A DNA stretch of 64,000 nucleotides from contig NC_087071.1 in the NCBI RefSeq assembly GCF_963678635.1, forward strand, positions 42,548,153 to 42,612,152. The letters run 5' to 3'. This document shows positions 46,089 to 58,340 of this stretch, in pieces; the first letter of the stretch is position 1, and the number at the start of each line of letters is the position of its first letter. The notes below the pieces were generated by a model that saw nothing but the letters and a program-made list of their open reading frames with translations, searched no databases and had not been told where the DNA came from. The DNA is from Symsagittifera roscoffensis (taxonomy: Eukaryota; Xenacoelomorpha; Acoela; Convolutidae). The position numbers and the translations under genes are program-made.

Positions 46089-46835
46089 CCCGAGTTGACC
46101 AAAAATGCCAGTCCTACATTTCTCAAAAATAGCCCATGCAGTTTAAAAATTGCATGAAAACAATATGATTAGCTGAGAATTGTATGACTAGCATTCTTTC
46201 ATAAAAAATTTGTATGATCATAAATGCAAATTAAGTGCCTAAACCGGTAAGAAAAATTTGAGATTTGCTTTACGTTTCTCCGTTTGTCCTGGCGCGCAAT
46301 ATCTATACACTCTCAAATGAGAAGAACCCATTGGTTAAGGGGCAGTATACTCACAGATGGTCTCAAAAGTCTTGCCATCTAAGATGCTTTAAGAAAGAAC
46401 ACAAAAAGTTATGTTTATTTAAAAAAAACCAACTTTTTGTATTTGGCTAGAAAGCTTCTTTTTGAAATATTCCGTGGTTGGAAAAGAAAACCTTGTTTTT
46501 TGACAGAATTCTTACAGATTTTATCATATATGAAATATCCAAAAAATTCTGTTTTTACACAACGCTAATTGGTGATTTTTTGTTATTATGTGTAGAAAAC
46601 TGAGTCTGGACTACGTTAAAAATTAAAAGTTACAATTCCCATTTTTAAAACATCCAGTTTTGTTACGTTAGCATGCTAGTCATACAATTCCAATATATGA
46701 TCGTTCAATTTCATTTGGGAAGAAGGCTACTCAAACGATTCCCGTGTAAGAGAATTTTACGATCATCAATTTTTCACGGACAAATTGTATGGAATTGTAT
46801 GACAAGCATTTCTAGGGTATGGAGATTAACCCGGG
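46089..46835. mobile_element. CCCGGGT foldback element, copy B1
   Basis: 747 bp with inverted ends: cccgagttgacc at 46,089-46,100 and ggagattaacccggg at 46,821-46,835. Next to both ends are related blocks, aatgccagtcctaca on the left and tgtatgacaagcatt on the right, which pair imperfectly. The family also includes 49,727-50,531. It has no ORF. Confidence 0.65.
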
Positions 46836-47078
46836 TACTCGCACGGAGTTTAGTTCTAAATTTTTCAGCCCAAAATGGCGCCTAGCAACGAATTCCCATC
46901 TTTCACCTCTGAATATGCACCGCTAAAGCAAATTCCCATCATTTTTACGACCGGAAAGAATTTTTCAGCTCAAAAGAATAAAAACTAAACACATTTTAGA
47001 GCCGCTTACAACTAACAACATCAACTTTCCAAATACGTTTTGCTAGAGATATAATTTTGGGAACAAACACATAAAAGA

Positions 47079-47604
47079 CTGCTCGTATCAGGGCGAAACC
47101 CTGAATGTTCCGACTGCCTTTTAAGGTTTTATGGAGCAGTATTAACATTGAAAAATTAAATGTAAAAAAACAAAATGAATTTTTTTTCTCTAAAAATTGA
47201 TTTTTTTTTTAAACAAAAATCATCCCCCACACGCCAAATAATGTAGAAAAGGATAGATTTTGCTCCTTGTAACAATTCAATTATGGCAAATAAGTTTCTT
47301 TCAACCAATTTGAAACATTTTAAAACGGAATTACTCTCCGCTTACATGTTAATAGCGCGAAATATATCGCGCGTTAATTGTCCCAAATTGGCCAAAATGG
47401 CAATCTTTAAAGCACCATAACTTTATGAAAAATTATCACAGGTGACATATCTTTTCAAATTTGAGCTCAGGATAACAATACCTTTTGAATGTAGGAAAAA
47501 AAAATCTGTCAAAAATGGCTGGTTAAAAAGTCGAAATTTGTCTGAAGAAAAAAAACCCACCAGAGCACAAATATTTTGTTACTTTCGTATCGAAAGTCGG
47601 AACA
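47079..47604 (+). mobile_element. H-family element, good copy H3
   Basis: 526 bp. Starts ctgctcgtat, then hairpin CAGGG-CGAAA-CCCTG, then aa, then TGTTCCGACT; ends ACTTTCGTATCGAAAGT overlapping AGTCGGAACA. TGTTCCGACT and AGTCGGAACA are exact inverse complements, so the element has subterminal inverted repeats and a hairpin outside only one of them. ctgctc...gagcag also pairs within the first 65 bases. No ORF. This layout is that of Helentron-type non-autonomous elements (HINE/DINE-1-like). Confidence 0.7.
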
Positions 47605-47669
47605 AAAATAATTGATTTTCCGATTTCTTAGTATAAATTATTTGATTTTATTTCATCCATATCCAGCAA

Positions 47670-48163
47670 ACAAGACTGCTCGTATATCAGGGCAAAGCCC
47701 TGAATGTTTCGACGGTACCTTGATTGATATCAAACAGTTTTTTGCGAAAAAAAATACAGAAAACCTATAAATTTTGGACAATATCAAAGTGTAAAATGCT
47801 GAGTCGTACGAAATTAATACGACTAATTATCTAGCCTCAATTCAAATAGGAACGATTTTGTGGTGCGGGATAATTCGCCACGCAGAAATAATTTGCGTTA
47901 CACTCTCAGCATTATGAATAAATTCTTCAAAGTGCGCATAATTTAGTACAGAAAATGGCCAATTAGGCAATTTTCAAACCCCCAAAACTTTACAAAAACT
48001 AATCGGAGTTAAAATGTCTTTTCAAATATGAACCCAGGAAGCTGATATCTTTAATGGTATATAAAAAATCTTTGTCGAAAACTATTATTTCGATCGGTGA
48101 AAATAAATTGAATAAAAAAATCACTTCGAGCATAAATTTTCCGTTTTCTTCGAAAGTCGGAAT
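47670..48163 (+). mobile_element. H-family element, diverged copy H4
   Basis: Starts gactgctcgtat with hairpin CAGGGC-AAA-GCCCTG and tgtttcgac, and ends tcttcgaaagtcggaat. The middle is more diverged than in H3, only 65 bp upstream. Confidence 0.6.
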
Positions 48164-48377
48164 AATAAAAATCCTTGAGCAATTAGAATAGTTCAAAACG
48201 ACGGTGATAAGAAAACAATGGGAAACTCACATTTAAAAATCATGCTCAACTGTTTTCCAACCTATAGTTTATTAGACATTGGATATAAAATTCAGATCAA
48301 TAACAGATGGTCCGAGAGCACATCGTTAGGTTTAGCTCAAACCTTTCATTTAATGCCTCAGAAAGCAGAATCACTTT

Positions 48378-48795
48378 TGTTTCGACTTTCGATACGAAAG
48401 TAACGGAATAATTGTGCTCGGATTGGATTTTTTTTCAGACAAATTTCGACTTTTTAACCAGCCATCTTTGACGGTTTTTTTTTATATCATTCAAAAGGTA
48501 TTGTTATATTGAGCTCAAATTTGAAAAGATATTTCACCTGGGATCATTTTTTATAAAGTTATGGGGGTTTAAAGATTGCTATTTTGGCCAATTTGGGACA
48601 ATAAACGCGCGATATATTACGCGCTATTAACGCATAACCGGAGATTTAATCTGTCTTAGAAATCGTTCCAAATTGGTTGAAAGAAGCTTTGTAGCCATAA
48701 TCGATTTGTTACAAGGAGCGAAATCTGTTCTTTTGTACATTATATGGCGTGTGGGGGGAGTCGGAACATTCAGGGCTTCGCCCTGCTACGAGCAG
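48378..48795 (-). mobile_element. H-family element, copy H5
   Basis: Inverted copy: tgtttcgactttcgatacga at the left and gtcggaacattcagggcttc plus gccctgctacgagcag at the right. The hairpin CAGGGC-GAA-GCCCTG here is a perfect 6-bp stem, with a base pair exchanged relative to H3, so pairing is kept. Confidence 0.65.
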
Positions 48796-49140
48796 ATTTG
48801 TTTAACTATCATTTAACTTGATTTTTTTTTGCGATTTGATTAACCTACGAATTTTTTTTACTTGGCAGAAAAGTTAAAATATTGATTTGAAAAAAAAGCA
48901 CTGAACCTATTAACATTTTTCTAGCTTAGATAACCATCATTCGCATTTGCAAGTTATTTGCGGGTAACCTCATTGATCAACTGGCGTATATAACTAGTTT
49001 ATAAACAAGGAAAATGTACGGGTTTTATAAGGGATTGCATTAAAGCGTGTGAACTTTAGTTCAATAAAAATTAAATAAAGGCTTAAAAAATAAAATCCGT
49101 TTATCCACGAATTGTTTTTAGGAACAATTAGTTATTGGCA

Positions 49141-50831
49141 CCCGAGTCGAGATTTTTCACCTAATTTGAAGCAAGATTTGAGCGGTTTGAGCGGTTTTTT
49201 TAGACAATTACGCTCAAAATCTTGCTTCTAAATGAGCGGTTTGAGCGGTTTTTAAACAATTTATTTGAAAAAACCGCACAAAAACCGCGCAAGATTTGAA
49301 CGGTTTTGAGCGGTTTATCCAAAAAAACCGTTAAAAAACCGCTCAAAAATTCGCTCAAACCTCACGCGGATTTTGAGCGTTTTTTTTTTGGATAAACCGC
49401 GCAAAACCGTTCAAACTATGCGCGGTTTTTGAGCGATTTTTTTAGATAAACCGTTCAAAAACCGCTTAAACCGCTCATTTTGAAGCAAGATTTTGAGCGT
49501 AATCGTCCAAAAAAAAAACGCTCAAACCGCTCAAATCTTAATGAATTAAAAAAATTTTAGAAGAAATAATTTTTGTACATACATACATACATACATACAC
49601 ATACTTACATATTTTCCAGTGGTTATTTTGCTCGAGCATTTGAAAATAGTCGCTCACATTGTTTTAGATCAAGACATCGAAAAAATCTTGCTTGAGTTGA
49701 GAACGGTTGAGCACATTTTTTAAATTCCCGGGTTGACCAAAAATGCTTGTCCTACAATTTCCATATATGAAAAAATGCTTATCCTATAAATTCCTACAGA
49801 TTCATAGACTCAAAAATTTGTTAAATTAAACAAAACTCTAGGACAAGCATTTTTTCATATATAGAAATAGTAGGATAAACATTTTTTCATATATAGAAAT
49901 TGTAGGATAATCATTTTGTCTTATATGGAAATTGTAGGATAAGCATTCTATCATATATTAAACTTATCAGCATTTTATCATATATTAAACTTAAATGATA
50001 GTTTAATGATACGTGGATGATACTTGAATGATGCTTGGTTGATACTTGAGTGATACTTGAATGTTACCCGGGCCGAGGTGCTTACTTTAATATATGGAAA
50101 CTGTATGATAACCATTTTTTTTAGCTTCAAACTAGGTTTTCGTTTTTGATTAGCAGGGTGCTTTAAATTGAGCAAAAGCACTCTTAATTACTTTAAATTT
50201 GATTAAAAACAAGTTTTAGGATGTTTCTGAAAATCCTGCATTTTATGAAAAAATGGTTATCATACAATTTTCATATATGGAAAATGTATGATAACCGTTT
50301 TTTTCAAAAAAAAAAAATAAACGTAGTTATTTATCATCACGAGACTGTTTTATTTAGTTCAAATAGCCGGAGAAACTAGATTGAATCTTTTTTCAATGGT
50401 TTTTTGAAATTATATGAAAATTGTATGATTCGCATTTTTCCATACATCTGATGTAGGCAATTGTATGATAAGCATTTTCGGTGTGGGGAAATGTAAGATA
50501 AGCATTTTCGGTTTATGGAGGTCAACCCGGGTTGTAGATAGAATTTCAACTGCTTCTTAGCGTTACATTAACTTTCCAGGCCTTTTTGTTGGTTTTAATC
50601 AGTTTTCTTTATAAGACCGCTCAAAAACCTCTTAAAATCCGCTCAAATCTTGCTTGAAAAACCGTTCAAAAATCACAGCAAGAAATGAGCGGTTTTTTAA
50701 GCAAGATTTGAGCGGTTTGAGCGTTTTTTACAAAAAAATCGCCCAAACCGCTCAAACCGCTCCAATCTTGCTGGAAAACCGCTCAAACCGCTCATATCTT
50801 GAGCGGTTTTTGAGCGGGATCTCGACCCGGG
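49141..50831. mobile_element. GAGCGG-rich foldback element A, interrupted
   Basis: Ends cccgagtcgagat (49,141-49,153) and atctcgacccggg (50,819-50,831), inverted with one mismatch. The interior is a dense array of tttgagcggtttgagcgg and its complement (49,165-49,560 and 50,590-50,820), able to fold on itself. A catacatacatac microsatellite lies at about 49,578-49,605. A second element, 49,727-50,531, is nested inside; without it the element is 886 bp. Confidence 0.75.
49727..50531. mobile_element. CCCGGGT foldback element B2, nested in element A
   Basis: 805 bp with perfect 12-bp ends CCCGGGTTGACC (49,727-49,738) and GGTCAACCCGGG (50,520-50,531). Inside, 49,840-49,975 is a tandem array of ~33-36-bp units like tgtaggataaacatttttt plus catatatagaaat; inverted relatives lie at 50,250-50,300 and 50,400-50,520. 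No ORF. Confidence 0.8.
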
Positions 50832-52139
50832 CAGACCTAAGCAATGAAAAACAATGAGTGAAAAAAATTGACGAACTTATAGCCAATCATTTGATTATTT
50901 TGAGCGCAACGGCATTAATACGCAAAGAAGGCGAATGCTAAAAAATCTGAACGATTTAAATCGGAAAAATCCCAGGATGTTTACCCAATACGACTATGCT
51001 GTTGATAATATTGAGTGGAACAATTAACTCAACCCAGCCAAGCAAGAAATATGAAAACGATTGAAAAGATTTTCTGAACATGGCAACTGCAACACGTCAG
51101 CGCTTACAGATTTTTCTCAACATATTAAGGGGAACCCTATGTCATGTTTTGTTTCATTTGATTGATAAAATTTAAAAAAAAAGTCGAAATGAATTTAAAA
51201 AATTAAGCGTTCCAGTAGCCAATCAAAACCAATCAGCCCGATTGAAAACTATTTACGAGCAGAAGGAATATTGATCGGACCAGTCTCAAAGAGTTTGAAA
51301 TAATTATGTCTACTATTGAGTGCGGTTTAAAACCAACAATTTTGGAAATTTCAAAGCAAAATGTAGGTGATCCAATGCATTATCTTTGAAACGCTAATAA
51401 TAACGATTCGAGGTTTGGAAACATACTTCAAATTGCTCACCAGGTGTATAAGACGGTTTCCTTGAAGTTTGATAATACAAAGTATTAGAACGTTTTGGTT
51501 ACCTTTAAAGCTGAACGTGGTTTTTTTGATGCGCAAAAAATCGATCAAAACTTAGCAAAAAGTTTCAAAAAGGTTTATTTTTGCACTAATTACTGTTGCC
51601 GACATGATAGGATTCATATCGTGAGTTAAATTACCTGTTTTGATTTTAGCTTGGGCTGAAGACTTAAAGTGAAAACTTACCAAATCGGATGAACAAGAAA
51701 TAAATTCAACGTGCCTTTCTAAGTGCAGAAGCCAAGAAAAAACGAAGCATAATCTGAATGTTAAAATCAATATATAAGTATCTATAGTGCCTGTATCTGC
51801 AGATTGAGTATCTGTAAGTGCGTTTCTAAGCGCAGATAATACGAAACCATATTCTAAATGTAGAATTGGTGATTCTACTGTATTACATGCTATAGTAACC
51901 TGAGCTGAGATTGATTCGTCATTAAGTTAAGTAGTAGAGCAAACAAAGGGTAGAGTTCAAAATAGTTCAATCTTTGAAGATATCTTCCCTTTTATGCCAG
52001 AAAAATTTTTTTGACAAAATCGGCGAACCACCCCCCCCCCCCTCCCAAATCGGAACTAAGAAAGCTAATGTTATGAAATTCAGAGGAGCGATACAAGAGA
52101 TGATTTGACCCGGGCATCCGAAAAAAACGGGACCCCTCA
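50832..52139. other. Intergenic DNA, nothing recognised
   Basis: No gene. A C-tract lies at 52,030-52,042 and a lone gacccgggcatcc near 52,107 recalls the CCCGGGT element ends. Confidence 0.45.
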
Positions 52140-52900
52140 GACCCTTGGTGGGCAAGTGCTAACGGTCACCGGAAGTGTAAATGGCCCTATCAGAACTCGG
52201 AAACTAGATGCGCTTTTGGGCTCAAATTTTAGTATGTTGAAGGCCTAGTTGAGGGAAGCTTAAGTTTGGAACCCCAGAACCACATGAACCCCACTTCCGG
52301 TATTATGCCCTAAAAAAACAAACCCACCCATAACTTCGGGAAATCATTTCTCGGCCTCCAACGAGTGCAGGGAGCTCAAACTTAGAGGGGTGATAGGTAG
52401 TGGCAAGATACATCTTGTGTTATAATTTGAACCAAATCCGGCGGTTCAATCGGAAGCTATTAGCACTTAAAAAACACCCCCTCAGACCGGAAATAGGCAA
52501 TTAACGCAAAACAAAGAACGGTGGCTTAATAATTTTGTTGCTACAATCGACACAAGATACGAACCCTGAAAAAAGACACCTTGTGAGTGAAAACCCTCCG
52601 GCGGCTCCTTCCGGTGTTAATAGCCTTTTTCCGGAAAAAATGATAATGGACCTTAGAAATAGTTTAACTAGTGAAGTATTGATGGGATATGAAAAGAACT
52701 TGATAGTTTGAAACCCCATGAAATTCTGAGCCCAAATATGGAAGATTGACCCCAGTTGACTCCTGGGTGACCTTAAGTTGACCTTTGGGCGTTTTGACCC
52801 CAAAAAAGCATGGAAAACCCAAAGATTAACACCGGAAAGTGGCGTATTCCCCAGCCCAACCCCTGGAAATGGCAATGAGTCACCTTGCTAAAAGTTTGGA
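52140..52900. repeat. GC-richer degenerate repeat with CCGGAAGT motifs
   Basis: Clearly less AT-rich than its surroundings. caccggaagtg, cacttccggta, gaccggaaata, ccttccggtgtt and acaccggaaagtgg recur every ~100-200 bp with similar phrases between (gaaccccag, gaaaccccatg; gggctcaaa, gggagctcaaac). It looks like old tandem or palindromic repeat units. The 124-codon frame at 52,501-52,875 (-) has no motif and is not called. Confidence 0.4.
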
Positions 52901-54009
52901 GGAAAACTCATATATTGGCACGTAGAGCAGAAGCTGATAGAGATATATCTTTCACATTGCAACCTTGAAGTACTAAAGTCAATTCAAAGTGGAATTGGTA
53001 ACATTGGGTTCAGTTTAGCTTGGCGGGTGATCTATTAATAGCAATTCAAGAAGACTAAAGAAAAGAAGTCCAAGAGGAAATTGATAGTAACAGGACCGCA
53101 GCATGAGAATTAGGTCTCCTAAATAGTATGAACAGACGAGGAATTCACTTGGCTTACTGGAGGTGACTTTTTGGTTTAACTTGACCCCTAATAGACGAAG
53201 TACGTTCCCCTGTTAGCTAGAAGACCGGGATTGGAATAGAGTACAGATCGAAATTCTAGATGCCTGAAATCAATTAGTTACCCATGAAAAGGGCGAACCC
53301 TACCCTTGGGAGGTCGCAACGTTAAAGGGATATTTAAAATTAAAAACTTGAGAGGGTAACTGAGTAAACAGCATGGTTTGGAAGTTGAGTTGAACGCGAG
53401 GGTCAGGAATTAGCTGATTAGAATCGTATGACATTTGTTTGCTTGGTCACATTGTGACACCAACCGCATACCGGGTATCTAAGAAGCGTGAAAAAATTGA
53501 TAAAAGAAACCGAAGTTAGCACGTGGCAGAGTTGACAGGGGAAGAAAAATAGCCTTAAACATGTGCGGACGGGTGATTTATACGGATGTCAGGAATGATA
53601 GGGAACGTTGTGACTTAACTCAAATTAAGAGTAAGAAAAGATAAAAAATTTGAGGGTACCGGAGAGCCTTTAAGAGTCAGAACAGTTGTTAGCTACTACT
53701 AAGAGTATTTGGTTCTCAGTCAGAGCAGAGAGCAATTGATACTGAGCAGAGTATAGTTGGTTCTCCGTTAGTTAGAGAGGTTAATTATTGCTAGTTAGTC
53801 AGATAATTGGTTCTCAGAGTAAGACAACAATTATAGCAGAAAAATTCGGTAATTGGTTCTCATCAGAGATTCTCTAGAGAGAGAGAGAGAATAGCTTAGA
53901 GTTAAAAAATTATTGAAGTTATTTGGAAGTTAATTGCAAGTAGGCAAATTGGCCGATAAATCGCAGGCATTTTCCTTTTGATTTGATTTCTATCTATGCT
54001 ACGCATAAT
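52901..54009. repeat. Purine-rich DNA with ggttctc repeats
   Basis: 53,700-53,900 contains repeated aattggttctcagtcagag-like phrases and a GA microsatellite at 53,873-53,892. The base composition (A+G rich) differs from both sides. No ORF. Confidence 0.4.
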
Positions 54010-57000
54010 GCGATAAGCAAAAAACAGTTGTCTTTCTGAGAATGACATGGTTAGAAAACTTAATTCTTTGAGTAGAAATACTACGACAAAAGAATTTGAC
54101 GCTACTGGTTTAAGGTTTATTTAGACCGAGAAAAATTGTAGAAAAATTCAAAATAACCTAATTCTTAGCACACTAATGTATTTATTAGCAAAATCAAAGA
54201 CATAAAGACAAAAAAACCGGTTTCAGCAGCAAATGAGTCGTTTTTATATGACTAAAAATATTTCTAGAACTCTGATATTAATTTTTAAACCAAGTTCGGA
54301 AAGTTTCATTACCTTGTGAAAAGCGGATGGCTAAAGTAGCTTAGCCAATGGTCCAAATAGAAAAATTTGAAAATTAACTAGAAAATTTTTTTAAAACACT
54401 TGAAACCTATAATTTTACTTAATATTGGTAGATAGAGCTAAAAGCGCAAAATTGTTTGGAAACGTTTTAGACTGTGTCTGTAATTAGTATTTTCCTTCAT
54501 TTAACAGAATTTCTTACAACAATCATTTTGAAAACGGAAAACCAAAAAAAAAAATCTTACTTCACTTCTTTGTTTCTTTGTTCCTATTGCTGCTTATTCA
54601 TTCCTCCTTCAAAAATCAAAAAGGCGAGAACACAGATTCTACAATAATCGTAGCTTTCAGGATTGTGAAACTCATCATGGTGTCGAAACAACAAAAAACT
54701 TCAAAAATTTTTGCTTTCTATTATTGAAGAAGATGAAACTTGTGTCTGTCAAATTTTCTTTCAAGTATTGGGTGTTCTAAAAAAACCATATATTGAAATT
54801 GGGTAAAACACTCAAATTAAATTATTTTATTAATGTTTAAGCGGTGTTGATTTTGGTTCAGAAATCTCCTAAAATTTAATTTAGGCTAGTCCAAAATAAT
54901 ATCTGATTAAAGTGTATCATTTTTTTGCTTAGTGGATATATATATATTTAAAAAAAGCTGAAAATTAAACACTTTAAAGACTTTCTTTGGGAAAAGACGC
55001 AGTGAAAAGTTATGGCAACGAGCATTTCAGATGATATCGCTAGTGGAAAAAATTGATCGTCCACAAAATTTTTTTTTCAAAATGTTTCCAAGATGCAATT
55101 TGAAAAAATGTTCAACCCGTGTTTTGCTAGTATATCCAACATGCAATTTGCAAACAGATTCGATCCGGGTTCCGATAGTTAAAACTTTTGAATAGTTTTT
55201 TAAAGAAGCAGTCAGTAAAAAATTCTATAACTATTAAATTTTTCGGCAACATTTTTAAATGCAACCTGGAAAGCATTAGAAAAAAAACTTGAAAAAAGCC
55301 CCAATGGAATAATAATTTGTTGCACTTTAGTTAACACTCTTCTTTTCCGAATCCTTAAGGAAGCTGACGACAAATAAATTTGATTTTTTTGTAACTGTTA
55401 TTATAATTAAGTTATGTAGTGTTTTTAGCTAGTTTGTGCAATAACGATACTGTTTTTGCTATAATAGCTTTTACTATAAAAGTTTTGAATATTAAGTTTA
55501 TAAAGCAATTTGAGCAAATAATTGAATTTAACTGTTTTGTCATCTCGTTGACAAATTAATTAGAGGTTTATTTTACTGCTTGGTATAATTTTAATTTTGC
55601 TCTTTCAGCAAAATTTTTAAGTTATTTTATTTGATTCTCATTTTGTGTTTTTCTGGGCTCTAGCTGTTGAAATTGATATTGAAAAGGAAAGAATTTTTTG
55701 AATTATTTTCGAATAAGAAATTTGAAAAAATGTGACTCCCATCTGTTTGAAAACAATTCAATCTCTTTTTAAATGTTTTTTTTTTTGAATTGGGCGCTAA
55801 CAGTTACGCGTAGCAGTTTATGTTTCAAAATAAAAGTGTCAACTTCCAATTGAAAACAAATAACCAACCATTGAGATCATTCGTGCTAATTTATGTATTA
55901 AACAATATTTTTTTGTTCACAGTTGATACAAAAGTCAACTCATTTGCTACTGAAAACGGTTTCATCGTCTTCAAGTCTTTGATTTTGCGAATAAATACGT
56001 TAGTGTGCTAATAATTACATTATTTTGAAAATTTCTACAAGTTTTGATCGGTCTAATTAAACCTTAAACCAGTAACGTCACACGCTTTTGACGTGGTCTT
56101 TCTACTCAATGAATTAAGTTTTCTAACCATGTCAATGTCAGATAGACAACTGATTTTTGCTTATTTTTAATTCCCGTTAAAAACTGAACTAAACAAAGTT
56201 TCTGCATAATCTCCAAAATTTTCTAATTTTACCCAATCATTCAATTTTAGTTGTGATATCCAGTGTTCAGGTTTCGAATCTCATCAAAAGGGTAATCTCA
56301 TCAAAATAACTCAACTTAAAGTTTTTAAGTTTCCCGTAAATTACGATGGTTTCAAATACTTTCTAGGCAACAGCGTGCCGAGGGGTGAGCGTCTCTCTCT
56401 CAATTCTGGTTGCCATATTTCTCCAAGGGATCCCCCCTTCGGTATAAATTTACGAGATTCTTTTTTGGCTTGCAAACAACAAAAAAATTTTAAAGGCCTT
56501 TTTACCGCCAATTTAATTACATTTTGAGGGGTAGTACGCACCGAAATAACACAATTGGTGACAAAATGTGACAAAATAGGGCTCTTATATTATTTTCGGA
56601 GAGCTCGAAAAAATCAAATTGATCGTCCTAAAAAAAGTAGACAAAACTTTTGTTTTTTTTCCCGAAAAAACGCTGAACCCCTCCTTAAAAAAGTTTCTGC
56701 GCTCCCCACTGTCTCTAGGTAAATCTATAACTTTCAAATGCCTTTAAAACATTTCAAGTTCGTTTTCATCTTCATCGTTGCCACAAAATTTTTAAAGTGT
56801 TTTACGTTTTCAAGATACTTTTTTCGTTTTACAGTCCTTTGCTTGCTTCCTACTAGATAATTCCGTGTTGCTTTGTCTGATAAATTCGTGTTGCTTTGTC
56901 TGATAAATTCGTGTTGCTTTGTCTGAGAAGTTGATTTAGAGATTCCTCTTTTTCCACAATAAATACAGTCGGGTAAAAGATGCAGATAAAACAAAAACAA

Positions 57001-58340
57001 AGCTTACATTTGTTTTGATTGTACTTTCTTCCATTGAAAATTTTATATAATAAAGAACTTACAATTTCAAGTTCAATAATCTGGTTCACAAGGCGCAAAT
57101 TGAATATCATTTTTGTACTTGTCGTCAGCTTCCCTAAGAATTAGGAAAACACGAGTCTAATCTAAAATGCAAGAAAAACTTCCAATGGTGTTTTTTTCTT
57201 ATTCTTTAAATGATTTGAAAGATGCTGTTTGCTAAAAAGTAGCAATCAGTTTTGCTGAAAACATTGACAATTGTTTGCATTTTACCGACTGCTTTTTGAA
57301 AAACTAACCTTAAATTCAAGTTTTGATCTATAGCTTTGGTTATACTAGCAAAACTCGGCTTGAATGTGTTTTCAATTTTCATCTTCCTTCATTTTTTATT
57401 ATTTTGGATGATCGATTCTTTTCGAATAGCGATATCATCTGAAACGCTAGTTTTTGTTTTCTCAAACGGTTTCCAAGTACATTTTTGTCTCAAATTTGAT
57501 CGAGACTACTAGTATCACAGGGAAAGTTACTGGTTGTTTCGACCACTCAAAAAATTAGCTGCTATAGTTTTTCACTGCGTATTTCCCAAAAAAAACACGA
57601 AATATATATTTTTGGGTTTTTTAAATATATAACCACTAGGCAAATTAAAAATTTTATACGTTAATCAAATATTGTTTTGATTTTAACTGAATTTGATTTT
57701 GAAAGATTTCGAAACCAAATTCAACACCGCTCAAACGTTATTAAAACGAAATATTTCCAGTATTTAACCCATTTTGAACTGATCGGTTTTTTTCAAACAC
57801 CCATAAATTGACAGAAAAAATTCAATTGAAATACTTTTTAATTTCCGAGATCAATAATTTTACATTTATGACCTCACGTGCTGCATCAAAACCTTTAATA
57901 AAAACCTAATATGATCTGAAATGTAAAACGAAGAATTTGACACTTTTCTTTATATTGGGTACTACGAAAACGAAAATTAATTTTGATGAAGTCTTTCTAT
58001 TCATTTTAATCTCCAGTGTTTTGTTTTTGTTCAGGTGTAAAAAAGGTCTGCTTCAACTTTTATTTTTTTCTGATTTTTCAATTGCTCTTACCTAAAAAAT
58101 TATCCTTCAAAATTTTCATCATCTTCAGTAAAAGATAGCAAATGTATTTTGCTGTTTCGTCACCATGCTGATTTTCACAATTAAGAAAACTGCAATTTTT
58201 GTAAATTCTGTGTTCTCTTTTTTTATTATTTTTCTAAAGCACGTAATCAATAAGCACTGAGCGGAACAAAGAAACAAAGAAGTAAAATATGGTTTTTTTG
58301 TTTTCTGTTTTCAAAGCGATACTTTTAAGAAATCCTGTTA
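54010..58340. repeat. Compound inverted repeat
   Basis: Two inverted pairs with different axes. Pair 1: 54,010-54,250 against 55,930-56,165 (aatgacatggttagaaaact and its complement; caaatgagtcg/caactcatttg). Pair 2: 54,480-55,390 against 57,110-58,340 (gagaacacagattctac/tctgtgttctc; gatgatatcgctag/gcgatatcatctg; aaggaagctgacgaca/tgtcgtcagcttcc). An R3 copy (56,341-56,715) and a 23-bp tandem triplicate (56,857-56,926, unit ataaattcgtgttgctttgt plus ctg) lie between the arms. No coding sequence recognised. Confidence 0.65.

Noticed and set aside
47079-47145. H-family start as a hammerhead-type ribozyme (GGGCGAAAC next to paired stems)
   Set aside because: There is no CUGANGA core and the GAAA is simply the hairpin loop; base changes keep the hairpin but not the ribozyme core.
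52501-52875. 124-codon minus-strand ORF as a gene
   Set aside because: Sits in a repetitive GC-richer island, with no motif and low-complexity phrases matching repeat units.
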